Below, in pieces: positions 34,347-43,616 of a stretch of 64,000 nt of DNA. The stretch lies in the NCBI RefSeq assembly GCF_021021415.1, contig NZ_JAINWJ010000019.1, positions 1 to 64,000 of the forward strand, written 5' to 3'. This DNA is from Martelella mediterranea (GTDB lineage Bacteria > Pseudomonadota > Alphaproteobacteria > Rhizobiales > Rhizobiaceae). Position 1 is the first letter of the stretch; each line of letters opens with the position of its first letter. The notes below the pieces were generated by a model. That model saw only the letters and a list, made by a program, of their open reading frames with translations. It was not told the DNA's origin and did no database searches. A program made the translations under genes and the position numbers.

Positions 34347-35300
34347 ATGCTGAAACTGATCCATACCACAGCGCTGACCGGCGCGATAATCCTGACTGCG
34401 GGCGCTGCGCTCGCCGAATATCCGGAAAAGCCGATCGAGGTCATCGTCGGCTTTTCCGCAGGAGGTGGCACGGACGTAATGGCGCGCACCGCGGCCCCCT
34501 TTATCGAGAAATATCTCGGTGACGGGGCAAGCCTGGTGGTGAAGAACGTGCCGGGCGCTTCCGGCCAGATCGGCGTCACCGAGGTCGCCGAGGCAGAGCC
34601 CGACGGTTACACCATCGGCACGTTCAACCTGCCCGGCATGATGGCGCGTACCATCGATCGTGAAGCCGGATATGACAGGGACAGCTTCACCTACCTGGCC
34701 AACGTCGTAAATGATCCCAATGTGATCGTCACCGCGAAAGGCAGCGGCTTCGACACGATCGACAAGCTGATCGCGGCGGCGAAGAAGGACCCCGGCGCCG
34801 TCACAGTCGGCATGTCCAGTCTGGGCGGCGACGATCACTTCGCGCTGATCAAGCTGGAGGGTTTGACGGATGCCGAGTTCACCATCGTTCCCTTCAAGGG
34901 GTCGGCGCCCGCGCGCACCGCGCTGATGGGCGGCCATGTCGCAATGGGGATCCTGAATATCTCCGAAGTGGCGAGCTTTCAGGATGAACTGAACGTGCTG
35001 GGCGTCGCGACCGAGGAGCGGTCCGACTTTGCTCCGGACATTCCGACGTTCAAGGAGCAGGGGATCGACCTCGTGAACGGCTCCATGCGCGGCTTCGTGG
35101 CGCCGGCCGGCTTGCCGGATGATGTTTCCGCCAAGCTGGATGATGCCTTCGAACAGATGGCTGGGGACCCCGAATTCCTTGCCGCCATGAAGGCCACAGC
35201 GAACCCGGTCGAGATCGTCACCGGCGATGAATTCAAGCAGCTGACGTCCGAGCTCTACGATCTGGCGAACGGCGTCTGGCAGGAAACGCCGTGGAACTGA
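34347..35300 (+). CDS. tctC: TTT transporter solute-binding protein (TctC), system 1
   Basis: This 317-residue periplasmic protein of the Bug/TctC family has a signal peptide (about 22 residues, ending AALA before EYPEKP). It carries the first ligand loop VGFSAGGGTDVMART and the EVAEAEPDGYTIGT element. Bug proteins usually bind carboxylates through bridging waters. It has a strong AAAGGAGGAG ribosome site, 42 bases after the aldolase gene. A long perfect hairpin follows it, likely setting a high binding-protein-to-permease ratio. Confidence 0.92.
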   Translation: MLKLIHTTALTGAIILTAGAALAEYPEKPIEVIVGFSAGGGTDVMARTAAPFIEKYLGDGASLVVKNVPGASGQIGVTEVAEAEPDGYTIGTFNLPGMMARTIDREAGYDRDSFTYLANVVNDPNVIVTAKGSGFDTIDKLIAAAKKDPGAVTVGMSSLGGDDHFALIKLEGLTDAEFTIVPFKGSAPARTALMGGHVAMGILNISEVASFQDELNVLGVATEERSDFAPDIPTFKEQGIDLVNGSMRGFVAPAGLPDDVSAKLDDAFEQMAGDPEFLAAMKATANPVEIVTGDEFKQLTSELYDLANGVWQETPWN

Positions 35301-35309
35301 TGTTCCATT

Positions 35310-35339
35310 CCGACGGCGCATCGACCCATGCGCCGTCGG
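35310..35339 (+). other. Perfect intercistronic hairpin, tctC-tctB system 1
   Basis: CCGACGGCGCAT and ATGCGCCGTCGG form a perfect 12-bp stem with a 6-base loop, nine bases after the tctC stop. There is no U-run, so it is more likely a 3' mRNA stabiliser or partial attenuator than a full terminator. Confidence 0.75.
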
Positions 35340-35383
35340 GCCTGCTACCCAAATTCGTCAAGCCTCTATGAGGGAGACTGTCC

Positions 35384-35845
35384 ATGCCAGACGACCGCAA
35401 GAGCCGCCTGCTCCGACCCGAGACGTTGACTGCCGTCGGCATCATCATCGCGGCTGCCGCTTTTCTCTTTCCCACGGCTGATCTGCGTCCGATCTCCGCC
35501 CTGCTGCCCGCCGCCATGCTGGTGGGCCTGATCGTATTGTCGGTCCTGCTCCTGATCGGCGATCAGCGTCATGCTGCGCAAGGAGAAGCCGCCCAAACCA
35601 TCGCCAAATCCTGGCGCCGCGTCATCGGGGCCTTCTGCCTGATCTTCGCCTATGCGCTCGGATGCGACTTTCTCGGCTTCTATCCGAGCACGATTGTCGT
35701 CATCCCGCTGGTCGCCTGGGTATTCGGGTTCAGGAACCCGCTCGGCCTGTTTGCCGCCACGGTCATTGTCGTCGGCGCAATCTGGCTGATCTTTGATTTC
35801 GGGATGTCCCAGGACTTCCCTGTCGGACGCCTCTGGCAGAACTGA
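35384..35845 (+). CDS. tctB: TTT transporter small membrane subunit (TctB), system 1
   Basis: This 153-residue protein has about four hydrophobic helices (residues 14-32, 40-62, 75-98 and 105-145) and the TctB-style GCDFLGFYPSTIVVIPLVAWVFGFRNP. It starts behind TGAGGGAGA. The TctB subunit is poorly conserved, and the assignment rests on hydrophobicity and its place between tctC and tctA. Confidence 0.85.
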   Translation: MPDDRKSRLLRPETLTAVGIIIAAAAFLFPTADLRPISALLPAAMLVGLIVLSVLLLIGDQRHAAQGEAAQTIAKSWRRVIGAFCLIFAYALGCDFLGFYPSTIVVIPLVAWVFGFRNPLGLFAATVIVVGAIWLIFDFGMSQDFPVGRLWQN

Positions 35846-35852
35846 GGTCACG

Positions 35853-37373
35853 ATGTATTCCGATCTTCTCAATGCGCTCCCCGAGGTTGTGGGATTTACG
35901 AATTTCGCCGCCGTCGTGATCGGCGTTCTGTCGGGCATCATCGTAGGCGCCATGCCGGGCCTGTCGGCAACGATGGCGATTTCGGTTCTGGTGCCCTTCA
36001 CCTTCGGGCTTGATCCGCTGGTGGCCCTCGGCCTGATGGCCGGCATCTACAACGGCGCGATGTATGGCGGCGCGATCCCGGCGGTGCTGCTGCGCATTCC
36101 CGGCACGCCGGCCGCCGTCGCCACCACCTTTGACGGCTATCCCATGGCCCAGAAGGGCGAGGGGGGCTTTGCGCTGCAGGTGGCGGTCGTGTCCTCATCC
36201 ATCGGCGGCATCGCGTCCGCCTTCGCGCTGATGCTGCTGGCGCCGCCGCTTTCCAAGGTGACGCTGCTATTCGGTCCGGCTGAGGTGTTCTGGGTCGCGA
36301 TCTTCGGTCTCGCCTCGATCATCTTTCTGCTGGGCGGCAATCCGGTAAAGGGGTTGATCAGCGCCTGCTTCGGGGTGTTCATCTCGGTGGTGGGTTCCGA
36401 TCCGATCTATGGCAATGACCGTTTCACCTTCGGCCAGCTCGAGCTTCTCGACGGGATCAGCATCGTGATCCTGCTTGTCGGTCTCTACGCGCTGCCGCCG
36501 GTGATCGATCTTCTGGAATCGCCGCTGAAGACGGAAGGCGTGGAAGGCAGCAAGCTGGGTACGCAACCGATCTGGAAAGCGCTTCCTCGGATGAAGCATT
36601 TCTGGAAGACCTGGCTGCGTGGATCACTGATCGGTATCTGGATCGGGATTCTGCCCGGCGCGGGCGGGTCGATGGCGGCCTTCATGTCCTATAACGAGGC
36701 GCGGCGAGCCTCGAAGCACCCCGAACGCTGGGGTGAGGGCGAGCCCGAGGGCGTTGCTGCCGCGGAGACCGCCAACAATGCCGACACCGCCTCGGCGCTG
36801 ATCCCGGCCCTGACGCTTGGCATTCCGGGAACCGCCGTTGCCGCGGTGATGCTGGGCGGCCTGCTGGTCCATGGCCTGCAGCCTGGGCCGATGCTGTTCC
36901 GGGACAATCCGGATGTCGTTTTTGGCTTCATGTGGCAGTTCCTGTTCGGCGCCATCCTTCTGGTTCTTCTGGGCGGTTCGCTGGCGACCAACAGTTTCGC
37001 AAGGCTTCTGAACCTGCCGCGTCCGCTGCTCGGCTCGATCATCATCGTGCTGATGCTGATCGGTGTCTATTCGATCAATGGCCGCATGTTCGACGTCTAT
37101 CTGATGCTCGGCTTCGGCGTGATCGGATGGCTGATGGACAAGATGAAGTTCCCGCTGCCGCCAATGGTGCTGGGCCTGATCCTGGGCGCCTTCGCGGAAG
37201 AGAACCTGCGCCTTGCCCTGCGGATCGGGCGTGGCGACTGGTTGGTCCTGTTCCAGAACACCACCAGCCTCGTGATCGTCGCGCTGACGGTCGCCGTGGT
37301 CGTCGGGCCAATCATCAAACGTCGGATCGTGGCCCGCCGCGCGGCGGATGGTGACGCTGGGACGGAAGGCTAA
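35853..37373 (+). CDS. tctA: TTT transporter large permease (TctA), system 1
   Basis: This 506-residue permease has about 12 membrane segments. Family elements are VGAMPGLSATMAISVLVPFTF, RIPGTPAAVATTFDGYPMA and, in the second half, GIWIGILPGAGGSMAAFMSY and ETANNADTASALIPALTLGIPG. ATG 35853 fits the family start, seven bases after tctB. It ends the first module operon. About 280 bases separate it from the next tctC, which appears to have its own promoter. Confidence 0.93.
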   Translation: MYSDLLNALPEVVGFTNFAAVVIGVLSGIIVGAMPGLSATMAISVLVPFTFGLDPLVALGLMAGIYNGAMYGGAIPAVLLRIPGTPAAVATTFDGYPMAQKGEGGFALQVAVVSSSIGGIASAFALMLLAPPLSKVTLLFGPAEVFWVAIFGLASIIFLLGGNPVKGLISACFGVFISVVGSDPIYGNDRFTFGQLELLDGISIVILLVGLYALPPVIDLLESPLKTEGVEGSKLGTQPIWKALPRMKHFWKTWLRGSLIGIWIGILPGAGGSMAAFMSYNEARRASKHPERWGEGEPEGVAAAETANNADTASALIPALTLGIPGTAVAAVMLGGLLVHGLQPGPMLFRDNPDVVFGFMWQFLFGAILLVLLGGSLATNSFARLLNLPRPLLGSIIIVLMLIGVYSINGRMFDVYLMLGFGVIGWLMDKMKFPLPPMVLGLILGAFAEENLRLALRIGRGDWLVLFQNTTSLVIVALTVAVVVGPIIKRRIVARRAADGDAGTEG

Positions 37374-37656
37374 TGTATGGCCGCTGCATCTGGATATCTC
37401 GGGCGTGCCGATGTTCGCCCGCGCCGACTGAGCATGCCGGAGGGCGGCGAGAGCCTCAGTGAATATGTCGAAGAACTTCATTTGTCGTTAGCATGGAGAC
37501 CGGACGGGGATAGATGCAGTAATTCTGGATAAAACCTTAAATTTAATTCTCTTTTATTAAGGAAAACAAATGTTACATAAGGTGCTCTGGGAGGAGCGGT
37601 CTGGCAAAAGTTTATGGCAGATGGTTTCCGCTGACTGAAAATCTGAGGAGGAGAAC
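37374..37656. promoter_or_regulatory. Promoter region of TTT system 2
   Basis: The stretch at 37520-37600 is strikingly A/T-rich and carries CCTTAA-16-TTAAGG (37535-37562), a loose dyad. GGAGGAG precedes the tctC start. The first 100 bases may be the worn end of an older gene, but I could not identify it. No regulator gene lies beside this system. Confidence 0.5.
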
Positions 37657-38622
37657 ATGAAATTTTTCCGTAGTATTACCGCCGCCGCACTGGTCAGCAC
37701 ACTCGGGCTGGCCGCCGGCATAGGCTTCGCTCAGGCCGCCGAATGGCCCGAGCGCAGCATCACGCTCGTCGTGCCTTATGGCGCAGGCGGCACCACCGAT
37801 GTCTCCGCCCGGCAGCTTGCTACCATGGCCGAGAAGACGCTGGGCCAGCCGATCGTGGTTGAAAACCGCCCGGGCGGCAGCGGCGCCAACGCCATGCGCT
37901 TCGTGGCGAGCGCCAAGCCGGATGGCTATACGCTGATCGCGACGACCTCCTCGCCGAGCTTCGTGACGCCTGCGCTGCGCCCGACCGGCTATGATCCACT
38001 CAAGGATTTCGTGCCGATCATGAACTATTCGGGGCCCTATCACGGCGTTCTCGTCAAAGGAGATTCCGAATACACTTCCCTGAACGATCTGGTTGAGGCC
38101 GCCAACACGGGCAAGACCCTCACTTATGGCACGGCCGGTGCCATGGGCGGCGCGCATCTCGCCTTCACCAAGCTTGCCGGCGAAACCGGCGCTCGCCTGC
38201 AGCACGTGCCCTTCGACGGCGCGGCTTCGGCCACGGCGGCGGTTCTCGGCGGTCATGTCGATATCGCTCTGGTGCCAGCCTATCGCGATCTGGTCGAGGA
38301 TGGCCAACTGAAGCTGCTCGGCGTGCTTGATGGTGACAACGATCCGGATTTCCCTGACGCGCCGACCCTGGAAGAGGCCGGCTATGACGTCGAATTCCCC
38401 TCGATCGTCGGCGTGCTTGCGCCCGCAGGCACCGATCCCGCAATCGTGGAGCAGCTTGAGACGGTGTTCACCGAGGTGGCGTCGTCCGACGAGTTCAAGG
38501 ACTTCATGACCCGTCTGAACCAGCCCGTCCGCATCATGAGCGGCGAGGAACTGGGTGAAACGATCGCCACCAATCTTGAAGCTTACAAGGCCGTGGCAAA
38601 AGAAATGAGCATGTCTCAGTGA
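37657..38622 (+). CDS. tctC: TTT transporter solute-binding protein (TctC), system 2
   Basis: This 321-residue Bug/TctC-type periplasmic protein has a signal peptide ending FAQAA before EWPERS at about residue 28. It has the ligand loop VPYGAGGTTDVSARQLA, the ENRPGGSGANAMRFVASAKPDGYT element and the second-domain GTAGAMGGAHLAFTKLAGETGARLQHVPFDG, all typical of the family. Its last codons overlap the tctB start. It is the sole binding protein of the second system, whose operon ends with an amidohydrolase. Confidence 0.92.
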   Translation: MKFFRSITAAALVSTLGLAAGIGFAQAAEWPERSITLVVPYGAGGTTDVSARQLATMAEKTLGQPIVVENRPGGSGANAMRFVASAKPDGYTLIATTSSPSFVTPALRPTGYDPLKDFVPIMNYSGPYHGVLVKGDSEYTSLNDLVEAANTGKTLTYGTAGAMGGAHLAFTKLAGETGARLQHVPFDGAASATAAVLGGHVDIALVPAYRDLVEDGQLKLLGVLDGDNDPDFPDAPTLEEAGYDVEFPSIVGVLAPAGTDPAIVEQLETVFTEVASSDEFKDFMTRLNQPVRIMSGEELGETIATNLEAYKAVAKEMSMSQ

Positions 38623-39086
38623 GCCCCGACGGGAACAAACGCTGGATGCCGGTCTTCGGCATCCGCACCCTGACCTGCGCGCTACTGCTGGCGGGCGCGG
38701 CTGCAGGGCTCGTGCTACTTGAAGCACAGGTCCCGGTCTGGAATCTCGGCGGTGCGGGGCCGACGGCGCGGACCCTGCCGCGCGTGGCGCTGGCGCTGCT
38801 GGTCGCAGCGCTTCTGCTGCGCCTTGTCGTCGGGCTTTTCGGAACGGACAGGCCTGTCGGATCGATTCGTGACTGGAGTCCGGTTTTCCTGGTGGTCGTT
38901 GCGACGGTGGCCGCGCTGGCATTGATGCCCCTTGCCGGTTTCATTCCCTGTGCAGCCGGTCTTGGCATCATCATTGCGCTCGCCTATGGGGAACGCAAGC
39001 CGGTCTTCAGCATTGGCCTGCCGGTTCTGGCGGCGCTTGCGATCGGCCTTGGCGCCGAGCATGTGCTGAACATTCCCTTGCCCTGA
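38619..39086 (+). CDS. tctB: TTT transporter small membrane subunit (TctB), system 2
   Basis: This 155-residue protein starts at a GTG that overlaps the tctC stop (GTGA). About four hydrophobic segments are visible (residues 12-32, 45-68, 85-112 and 116-145), with the TctB-like LAGFIPCAAGLGIIIALAYGERKP. Position and membrane profile support the call. Confidence 0.83.
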   Translation: MSPDGNKRWMPVFGIRTLTCALLLAGAAAGLVLLEAQVPVWNLGGAGPTARTLPRVALALLVAALLLRLVVGLFGTDRPVGSIRDWSPVFLVVVATVAALALMPLAGFIPCAAGLGIIIALAYGERKPVFSIGLPVLAALAIGLGAEHVLNIPLP

Positions 39087-39148
39087 CGCCGTCGTTGCAC
39101 GACGGGTTGGGCCCCCCATTCACGGCCGACCCAACGGAGATCCCCGGC

Positions 39149-40636
39149 ATGATCACGGAAGCCTTCTACATGCTTTTCGACATCTGGATCCTGCTTGCCA
39201 TGCTGGCCGGGATCGCGGTGGGGATCATCATCGGCGCCATTCCCGGTCTGGGGCCGAGCATGGCCATTGCCCTGCTGATCCCGATCACATTCTCGATGCA
39301 ACCGATACCGGCGCTGCTTCTGCTTCTGGGCGTCTATCAGGGCGCGATCTTCGGCGGTTCCATCTCCGCCATCCTCCTGAATGTGCCCGGCACGCCGTCC
39401 GCTGCCGCGACAGCGCTGGACGGCTACCCGATGGCGCGCCAGGGGAAGGCCGGAAGGGCGCTTCGGATCGCGCTCTACGCCAGTGTCGTCGGCAACTTCT
39501 TCAGCTGTCTCGTGCTGATGGCGCTGGCCCAGCCGCTGGCCTCGGTGGCGCTCGATTTCGGCCCGGCGGAGATGGCAGTGCTGATCTTCTTTGCCTTGCT
39601 TGTCATCGTCCTTCTGGGCGGAGGATCAAAACTCGACGCGCTGATCATGGTGATGGTCGGCGTCTGTGCCGGGGTTGTCGGGCTTGACCCGATCAGCGGT
39701 TCGCCCCGGTTCACGTTCAACTCCTTCTCGCTTGAAAACGGGTTCGCACTGATCCCCGTTCTGATCGGCCTGTTCGCCATGTCGGAGGTGCTGGTCCAGC
39801 TTTTCGACCGACCCAAGTCCGATGTGGACGAGGTTCCGATTCCTCCAGTGCCAAGTTCGCATGTCGGTTGGCTCGATATGTGGCGTATGCGCTCCACGCT
39901 GGTGCTGTCCTCGGCCATTGGAACCTTCATCGGCATTCTGCCGGGGATCGGCTCCACCATTCCAGCCTTCATGAGCTACGGCCTGGCGCGATCGCGCGCG
40001 AAAGACCCGGAGCGGTTCGGCAAAGGCGAGGATGCCGGCGTTGCGGCACCCGAGGCTGCCAATAACGCGGTGACCGGTGGCGCTCTTGTCCCGATGCTGG
40101 CACTGGGCATTCCCGGCGATGCGGTGACGGCTGTCATTCTTGGCGCCTTCATGCTGCAAGGGCTGGCACCCGGTCCGTTTCTGTTCCGCGATCACGGCGT
40201 CGAGGTTTATGCGATCATCGAAGCGCTGCTGATCGCTTCGCTGCCGACGATCCTGATCGGTCTTGCGCTGTTCCGCGTCGCGATCCACGTCATCCGGGTC
40301 CGGCCCCGGCATCTTTTCCCGGTCATCGCGCTGCTCTCCGTTTTCGGGGCCTACTCGGTCAACAACATGCTCTTCGACGTATGGGTCATGCTCGGCGCAG
40401 GCGTGCTGGGCTTCCTGTTCCGCCGCTCCGGCCTGCCCGTGCCGCCGCTTCTGATCGGGCTGATCCTCGGCAAGCCGCTGGAGCAGGCGGCGCGGCAGGC
40501 GCTGCTGACGAGCGGCGGCAGTCCCGCTATTTTCGTCAGTTCGCCGATTTCAATCGGCTTTGTGGCCCTGATCGTCGTCTTTGTTGCCGGGACGCTGGTC
40601 CTGCCGCATCTGCGCAAGAGGCAAAAGCCGCTATGA
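39149..40636 (+). CDS. tctA: TTT transporter large permease (TctA), system 2
   Basis: This 495-residue permease has the elements IGAIPGLGPSMAIALLIPITF, NVPGTPSAAATALDGYPMARQG, GILPGIGSTIPAFMSYG and EAANNAVTGGALVPMLALGIPGD. ATG 39149 is preceded by CGGAGA; a longer frame from 39095 begins with a poorly placed TTG. Its stop overlaps the amidohydrolase start (ATGA), so the hydrolase is made with the transporter and probably acts on the imported compound. Confidence 0.92.
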   Translation: MITEAFYMLFDIWILLAMLAGIAVGIIIGAIPGLGPSMAIALLIPITFSMQPIPALLLLLGVYQGAIFGGSISAILLNVPGTPSAAATALDGYPMARQGKAGRALRIALYASVVGNFFSCLVLMALAQPLASVALDFGPAEMAVLIFFALLVIVLLGGGSKLDALIMVMVGVCAGVVGLDPISGSPRFTFNSFSLENGFALIPVLIGLFAMSEVLVQLFDRPKSDVDEVPIPPVPSSHVGWLDMWRMRSTLVLSSAIGTFIGILPGIGSTIPAFMSYGLARSRAKDPERFGKGEDAGVAAPEAANNAVTGGALVPMLALGIPGDAVTAVILGAFMLQGLAPGPFLFRDHGVEVYAIIEALLIASLPTILIGLALFRVAIHVIRVRPRHLFPVIALLSVFGAYSVNNMLFDVWVMLGAGVLGFLFRRSGLPVPPLLIGLILGKPLEQAARQALLTSGGSPAIFVSSPISIGFVALIVVFVAGTLVLPHLRKRQKPL

Positions 40637-41421
40637 TCATCTGCGATTGCCACATCCACGCCTTCGCCAAGGGTGTCGAACGGGCAGTGGGCGCCTATGT
40701 CCCGCCCGAGAAGGATATCGGGGACTTTATCGCCGAGGAGGCGCAGACCAACGGCATCGGTCGGGCGGTAGTCATTCAGGCCTCGGTCGACGGGACCGAC
40801 AATACCGCTCTCGCCCGGATGGTGGCGTCTCCACCCGAGGCGATCGCGCTGCGCGGCGTGGCGATGATCTCGCCCGCCTCGACGGGCCTTGAGGCGCTTG
40901 CCGCAAGCGGCATCAGGGCGGCGCGGCTGCAGGACCGGCGCCGTGTGGGGATCAACCAACTCGACCTCTTGCCGCAGGTGGCGGCGCTGGCGGCAGAGGT
41001 GGACTGGCATGTCGAACTCAACACCGAGCCGGAGCGCTTCGACCGCGTGGCGGCGGCGCTCGAAGCCATGCCCGCGGGACAGCCGCTCGTTCTTGATCAT
41101 TTCGGCCATGTCAACCCGACCTCCGAGGCCCAAGTGACAAGCCTCTGTCGTCTTCTGGACAGCGGGCGCATCTGGGTGAAACTCTCGCCCACCCGGGTCA
41201 GCACAAGGCCGGACAACTATGATGACCTCGCCGCCCTCGTTTCACGCCTTGTGCAGGGCTGGCCCGATCGCTGCCTCTGGGGCAGTGACTGGCCTCACGT
41301 GATGACGCCGCCGCCCGTGCCCCGTTTGGCGCCGATGCTCGATTTGCTGAAACAGGTTCTGCCGGATGAAGGTCTCAGGGCTGTGCTGCAGGACAATCCC
41401 GCAGCGCTCTATCGGTTCTAG
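40633..41421 (+). CDS. Amidohydrolase-2 family hydrolase (PDC lactonase / LigI-like)
   Basis: This 262-residue TIM-barrel hydrolase of the amidohydrolase-2 family has the N-terminal metal motif CDCHIHAF (residues 4-11), the strand-end LVLDHFGHVN and the C-terminal WGSDWPHVMTP with the catalytic Asp. Family members include 2-pyrone-4,6-dicarboxylate lactonase and 4-sulfomuconolactone hydrolase. Translational overlap with tctA implies that the substrate is what system 2 imports, plausibly a lactone of a di- or tricarboxylate. It is the last gene of its operon. Confidence 0.87.
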   Translation: MIICDCHIHAFAKGVERAVGAYVPPEKDIGDFIAEEAQTNGIGRAVVIQASVDGTDNTALARMVASPPEAIALRGVAMISPASTGLEALAASGIRAARLQDRRRVGINQLDLLPQVAALAAEVDWHVELNTEPERFDRVAAALEAMPAGQPLVLDHFGHVNPTSEAQVTSLCRLLDSGRIWVKLSPTRVSTRPDNYDDLAALVSRLVQGWPDRCLWGSDWPHVMTPPPVPRLAPMLDLLKQVLPDEGLRAVLQDNPAALYRF

Positions 41422-41774
41422 AGCATTCTCCGCGAAAACCGGTATCCACTTGTCCTGGGCACCCTCAAGTGGCTTTGTCCCGACATTTCCCGGGTAATAG
41501 GCGGAAAGGCGCTGGGCTCTGCGGTCCACGCCTTACAAAACCCGCGTTGGTTGGGGTCGTTGATAGTCTTGAGCTTGCAGTCGAAGCTCGATGCTGCGCT
41601 GAATCAGCGCGGCATCGTCGGAACTGAAGTTGGCTCTCATAGGGGTAGCGCTTGGCGGCCGCGTCCTCGATCGATCGTTTCGTCCTCTCTGTGAGCGCAT
41701 GAAAGCTGCCGTTGAATCGCAGACTTTGAGGCGGGAACGCTTCAAGCACCGCTCGTTGCCGTCATTAAATGGCG
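41422..41774. other. Spacer with a rhizobial-type repeat half
   Basis: The 353 bases between convergent amidohydrolase and GntR genes hold no supported gene. AGAGCATTCTCCGCGAAAACCGGTATCCACTT at about 41421-41452 resembles half of a palindromic spacer motif common in rhizobia. The remainder shows nothing recognisable. Confidence 0.45.
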
Positions 41775-42461
41775 TCAATCGTCCGACTTTTCGGACCCTG
41801 CTTTGTCAGATCCTTCAAGCAGCAATGCGAGGCGCTGGAACCGTCCGCGGCGAATATGCTGCCGGGCGGCCTCTTCCGCCGCAGCGACATCGCCGTTTTC
41901 GATAGCGGCATATATGGCGAGGTGATCCTTGAGCGACCAGGCTTCATAATCATAGCGTCCTTCTGTCTGTCCCCGTATCATTTCGGCGGAGGCCAGCAGA
42001 ATCTCGGCGGTGTGCTGGACATATCGATTGTTCGAGATTCGGTAGATACATCTGTGAAAGCGATCATTGACTCCGAGAAACTCAGTCTCGTTACTTTGCC
42101 CCTTCTCCTGATCGGCGAGGATGGACCGCAGCTCTATCAGATTCGACGTGTTCGCCCGCTTGGCGGCAAGGCGCGCAGCCAGACACTCCACCGCTTCGCG
42201 CATGTCATAGATTTCTTCGGCGCGCGCGATATCGATGGTGGCGACAATCATTCGCCCACCACTGGTATGCGCTAGAAAACCTTCGCTGAGCAGACGCTGC
42301 AGGGCTTCGCGCGCCGGCGTCCGGCTGACATTGAATAGCTTGCAAAGGCTCTGCTCACTGACCCGGTCGGCCGGAGCAAGAGTCCCATTGCGCAGCAACT
42401 CGCGCACTTTACCGTATACAGCCTCTCCCAGAGAGTCATCTGTCTTGCTGTTGGCGCTCAA
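41775..42461 (-). CDS. GntR-family regulator (FCD type)
   Basis: This 228-residue regulator has a winged helix (residues about 10-75; LCKLFNVSRTPAREALQRLLSEGFL) and an FCD domain with GVNDRFHRCIYRISNNRY and a downstream His pair. The start is TTG 42461 with GAGG eight bases upstream. It is divergent from the dehydrogenase of the second 2-hydroxyacid module, 148 bases away. A TTGTGT-5-ACACAA dyad in that gap is its likely operator. It replaces the LysR protein that sits in the same place in the first module. Confidence 0.88.
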   Translation of the reverse strand: MSANSKTDDSLGEAVYGKVRELLRNGTLAPADRVSEQSLCKLFNVSRTPAREALQRLLSEGFLAHTSGGRMIVATIDIARAEEIYDMREAVECLAARLAAKRANTSNLIELRSILADQEKGQSNETEFLGVNDRFHRCIYRISNNRYVQHTAEILLASAEMIRGQTEGRYDYEAWSLKDHLAIYAAIENGDVAAAEEAARQHIRRGRFQRLALLLEGSDKAGSEKSDD

Positions 42462-42498
42462 GATAAAACCTCAAAAAAACAATGTGAAAACCGGTAAC

Positions 42499-42515
42499 TT
42501 GTGTCTAGCACACAA
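42499..42515. promoter_or_regulatory. Dyad TTGTGT-5-ACACAA upstream of module 2
   Basis: Perfect 6-base arms flank CTAGC, in the divergent GntR/dehydrogenase region. Two further TGNATACAG-type half sites (around 42550 and 42588) lie closer to the dehydrogenase start. One or more of these are probably bound by the GntR protein. Confidence 0.55.
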
Positions 42516-42609
42516 TTTGCCGCAGCATCAAGGTTGACGAATTTTCGACCAATGGTATACAGAATTAGCAATTAAATCGAATTGTGCATACAGTTGAAAG
42601 CCTGCATTC

Positions 42610-43608
42610 ATGCCCCGAACAGTTCTCGTAACCCGCGACCGAATTCACCCGGATGCCGTCGCAATGCTGGGCGAAGCCGGCTTCGAATGTCTGTTTTCGC
42701 CTCCGTATGCGACTGGCGAGGAGGTTGTCCGCGCCGCCTCGGAAGCCCGGGTCGACGCGATCATGGTCTCTCAGGGGCGAATTACGCGTGAGGTCATCGC
42801 CGCGTCGAGCGCGTTGAAGGTGATCGTCAAGCACGGCAGCGGGGTCAACAACATCAATCTGACAGCCGCCGAGGATTTGGGCATACCGGTCTACCGCGCC
42901 GTCGGTGCGAATGCGCGTTCCGTAGCCGAGCATACAATCGCGCTGATCCTGTCATTGCTCAAGTCGTTGCCGCAGCTCGACAAGGCGACGAAGAGCGGGG
43001 AGTGGATGAAATCCTCGTTTATCGGACGGGATATCAAGGGTGCCCGGCTGGCACTGGTGGGATTGGGCGTGATCGGGCGTGAGGTCGCCACGCTCGCCAA
43101 GGGGCTGGGGATGGAGGTCAGCGCCTTTGACCCCGGCTGCGATGCCGAAGCCCGCGAGGCGCTGGGCCGTGACAACATCACGCTGGTGAGCGCAATCGAG
43201 GACATGCTTGGCGAGGCCGATATCGTTTCCCTGCACTGCCCGCTCACGAGCAAGACTCGTCATCTGGTCGACAGGCGTTTTCTGGCGGCGCTGAAGCCCG
43301 AGGCTGTCTTGATCAACACCGCGCGCGGCGGGATCGTCGACGAAGAGGCGCTGGCCGAGGCGCTGATAGCCGGAGAGATCGCCGGAGCGGGGATCGACAG
43401 TTTCGAGCAGGAGCCACCTCCGGCAAGTTTGTCTTTGTGGGGCGCGCCGAACCTGATCGTCTCCCCGCATGCCGCAGGTCTGACGCCGGGAGCGGAGCGC
43501 GCCATGGCGACGACAGCGGCTCAGCTCATTATCGATCATCTGGCGGGCAAAACCATCCCCGCCGTGTTTCATGCCAAGGCCGCCGTTCTCGGCGGGCTTC
43601 AGGAATAG
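42610..43608 (+). CDS. D-2-hydroxyacid dehydrogenase
   Basis: This 332-residue paralogue of the dehydrogenase at 32.6 kb has the loop KHGSGVNNIN (74-83), a normal Rossmann motif GLGVIG (151-156), Arg239 (NTARGG), Glu268 (FEQEPP) and His287 (SPHAAG). Its 2-oxoacid product is presumably handed to the RraA-like protein next door. It is the first gene of the second module and divergent from a GntR gene. Similarity to the first copy is clear but moderate by eye, so it may serve a related but different acid. Confidence 0.9.
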   Translation: MPRTVLVTRDRIHPDAVAMLGEAGFECLFSPPYATGEEVVRAASEARVDAIMVSQGRITREVIAASSALKVIVKHGSGVNNINLTAAEDLGIPVYRAVGANARSVAEHTIALILSLLKSLPQLDKATKSGEWMKSSFIGRDIKGARLALVGLGVIGREVATLAKGLGMEVSAFDPGCDAEAREALGRDNITLVSAIEDMLGEADIVSLHCPLTSKTRHLVDRRFLAALKPEAVLINTARGGIVDEEALAEALIAGEIAGAGIDSFEQEPPPASLSLWGAPNLIVSPHAAGLTPGAERAMATTAAQLIIDHLAGKTIPAVFHAKAAVLGGLQE

Positions 43609-43616
43609 GAAATGAC

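Noticed and set aside
37374-37480. Possible C-terminal gene end (GVPMFARAD) after tctA system 1
   Set aside because: Too short and not matched to any family I recognise; kept only as part of the spacer description.
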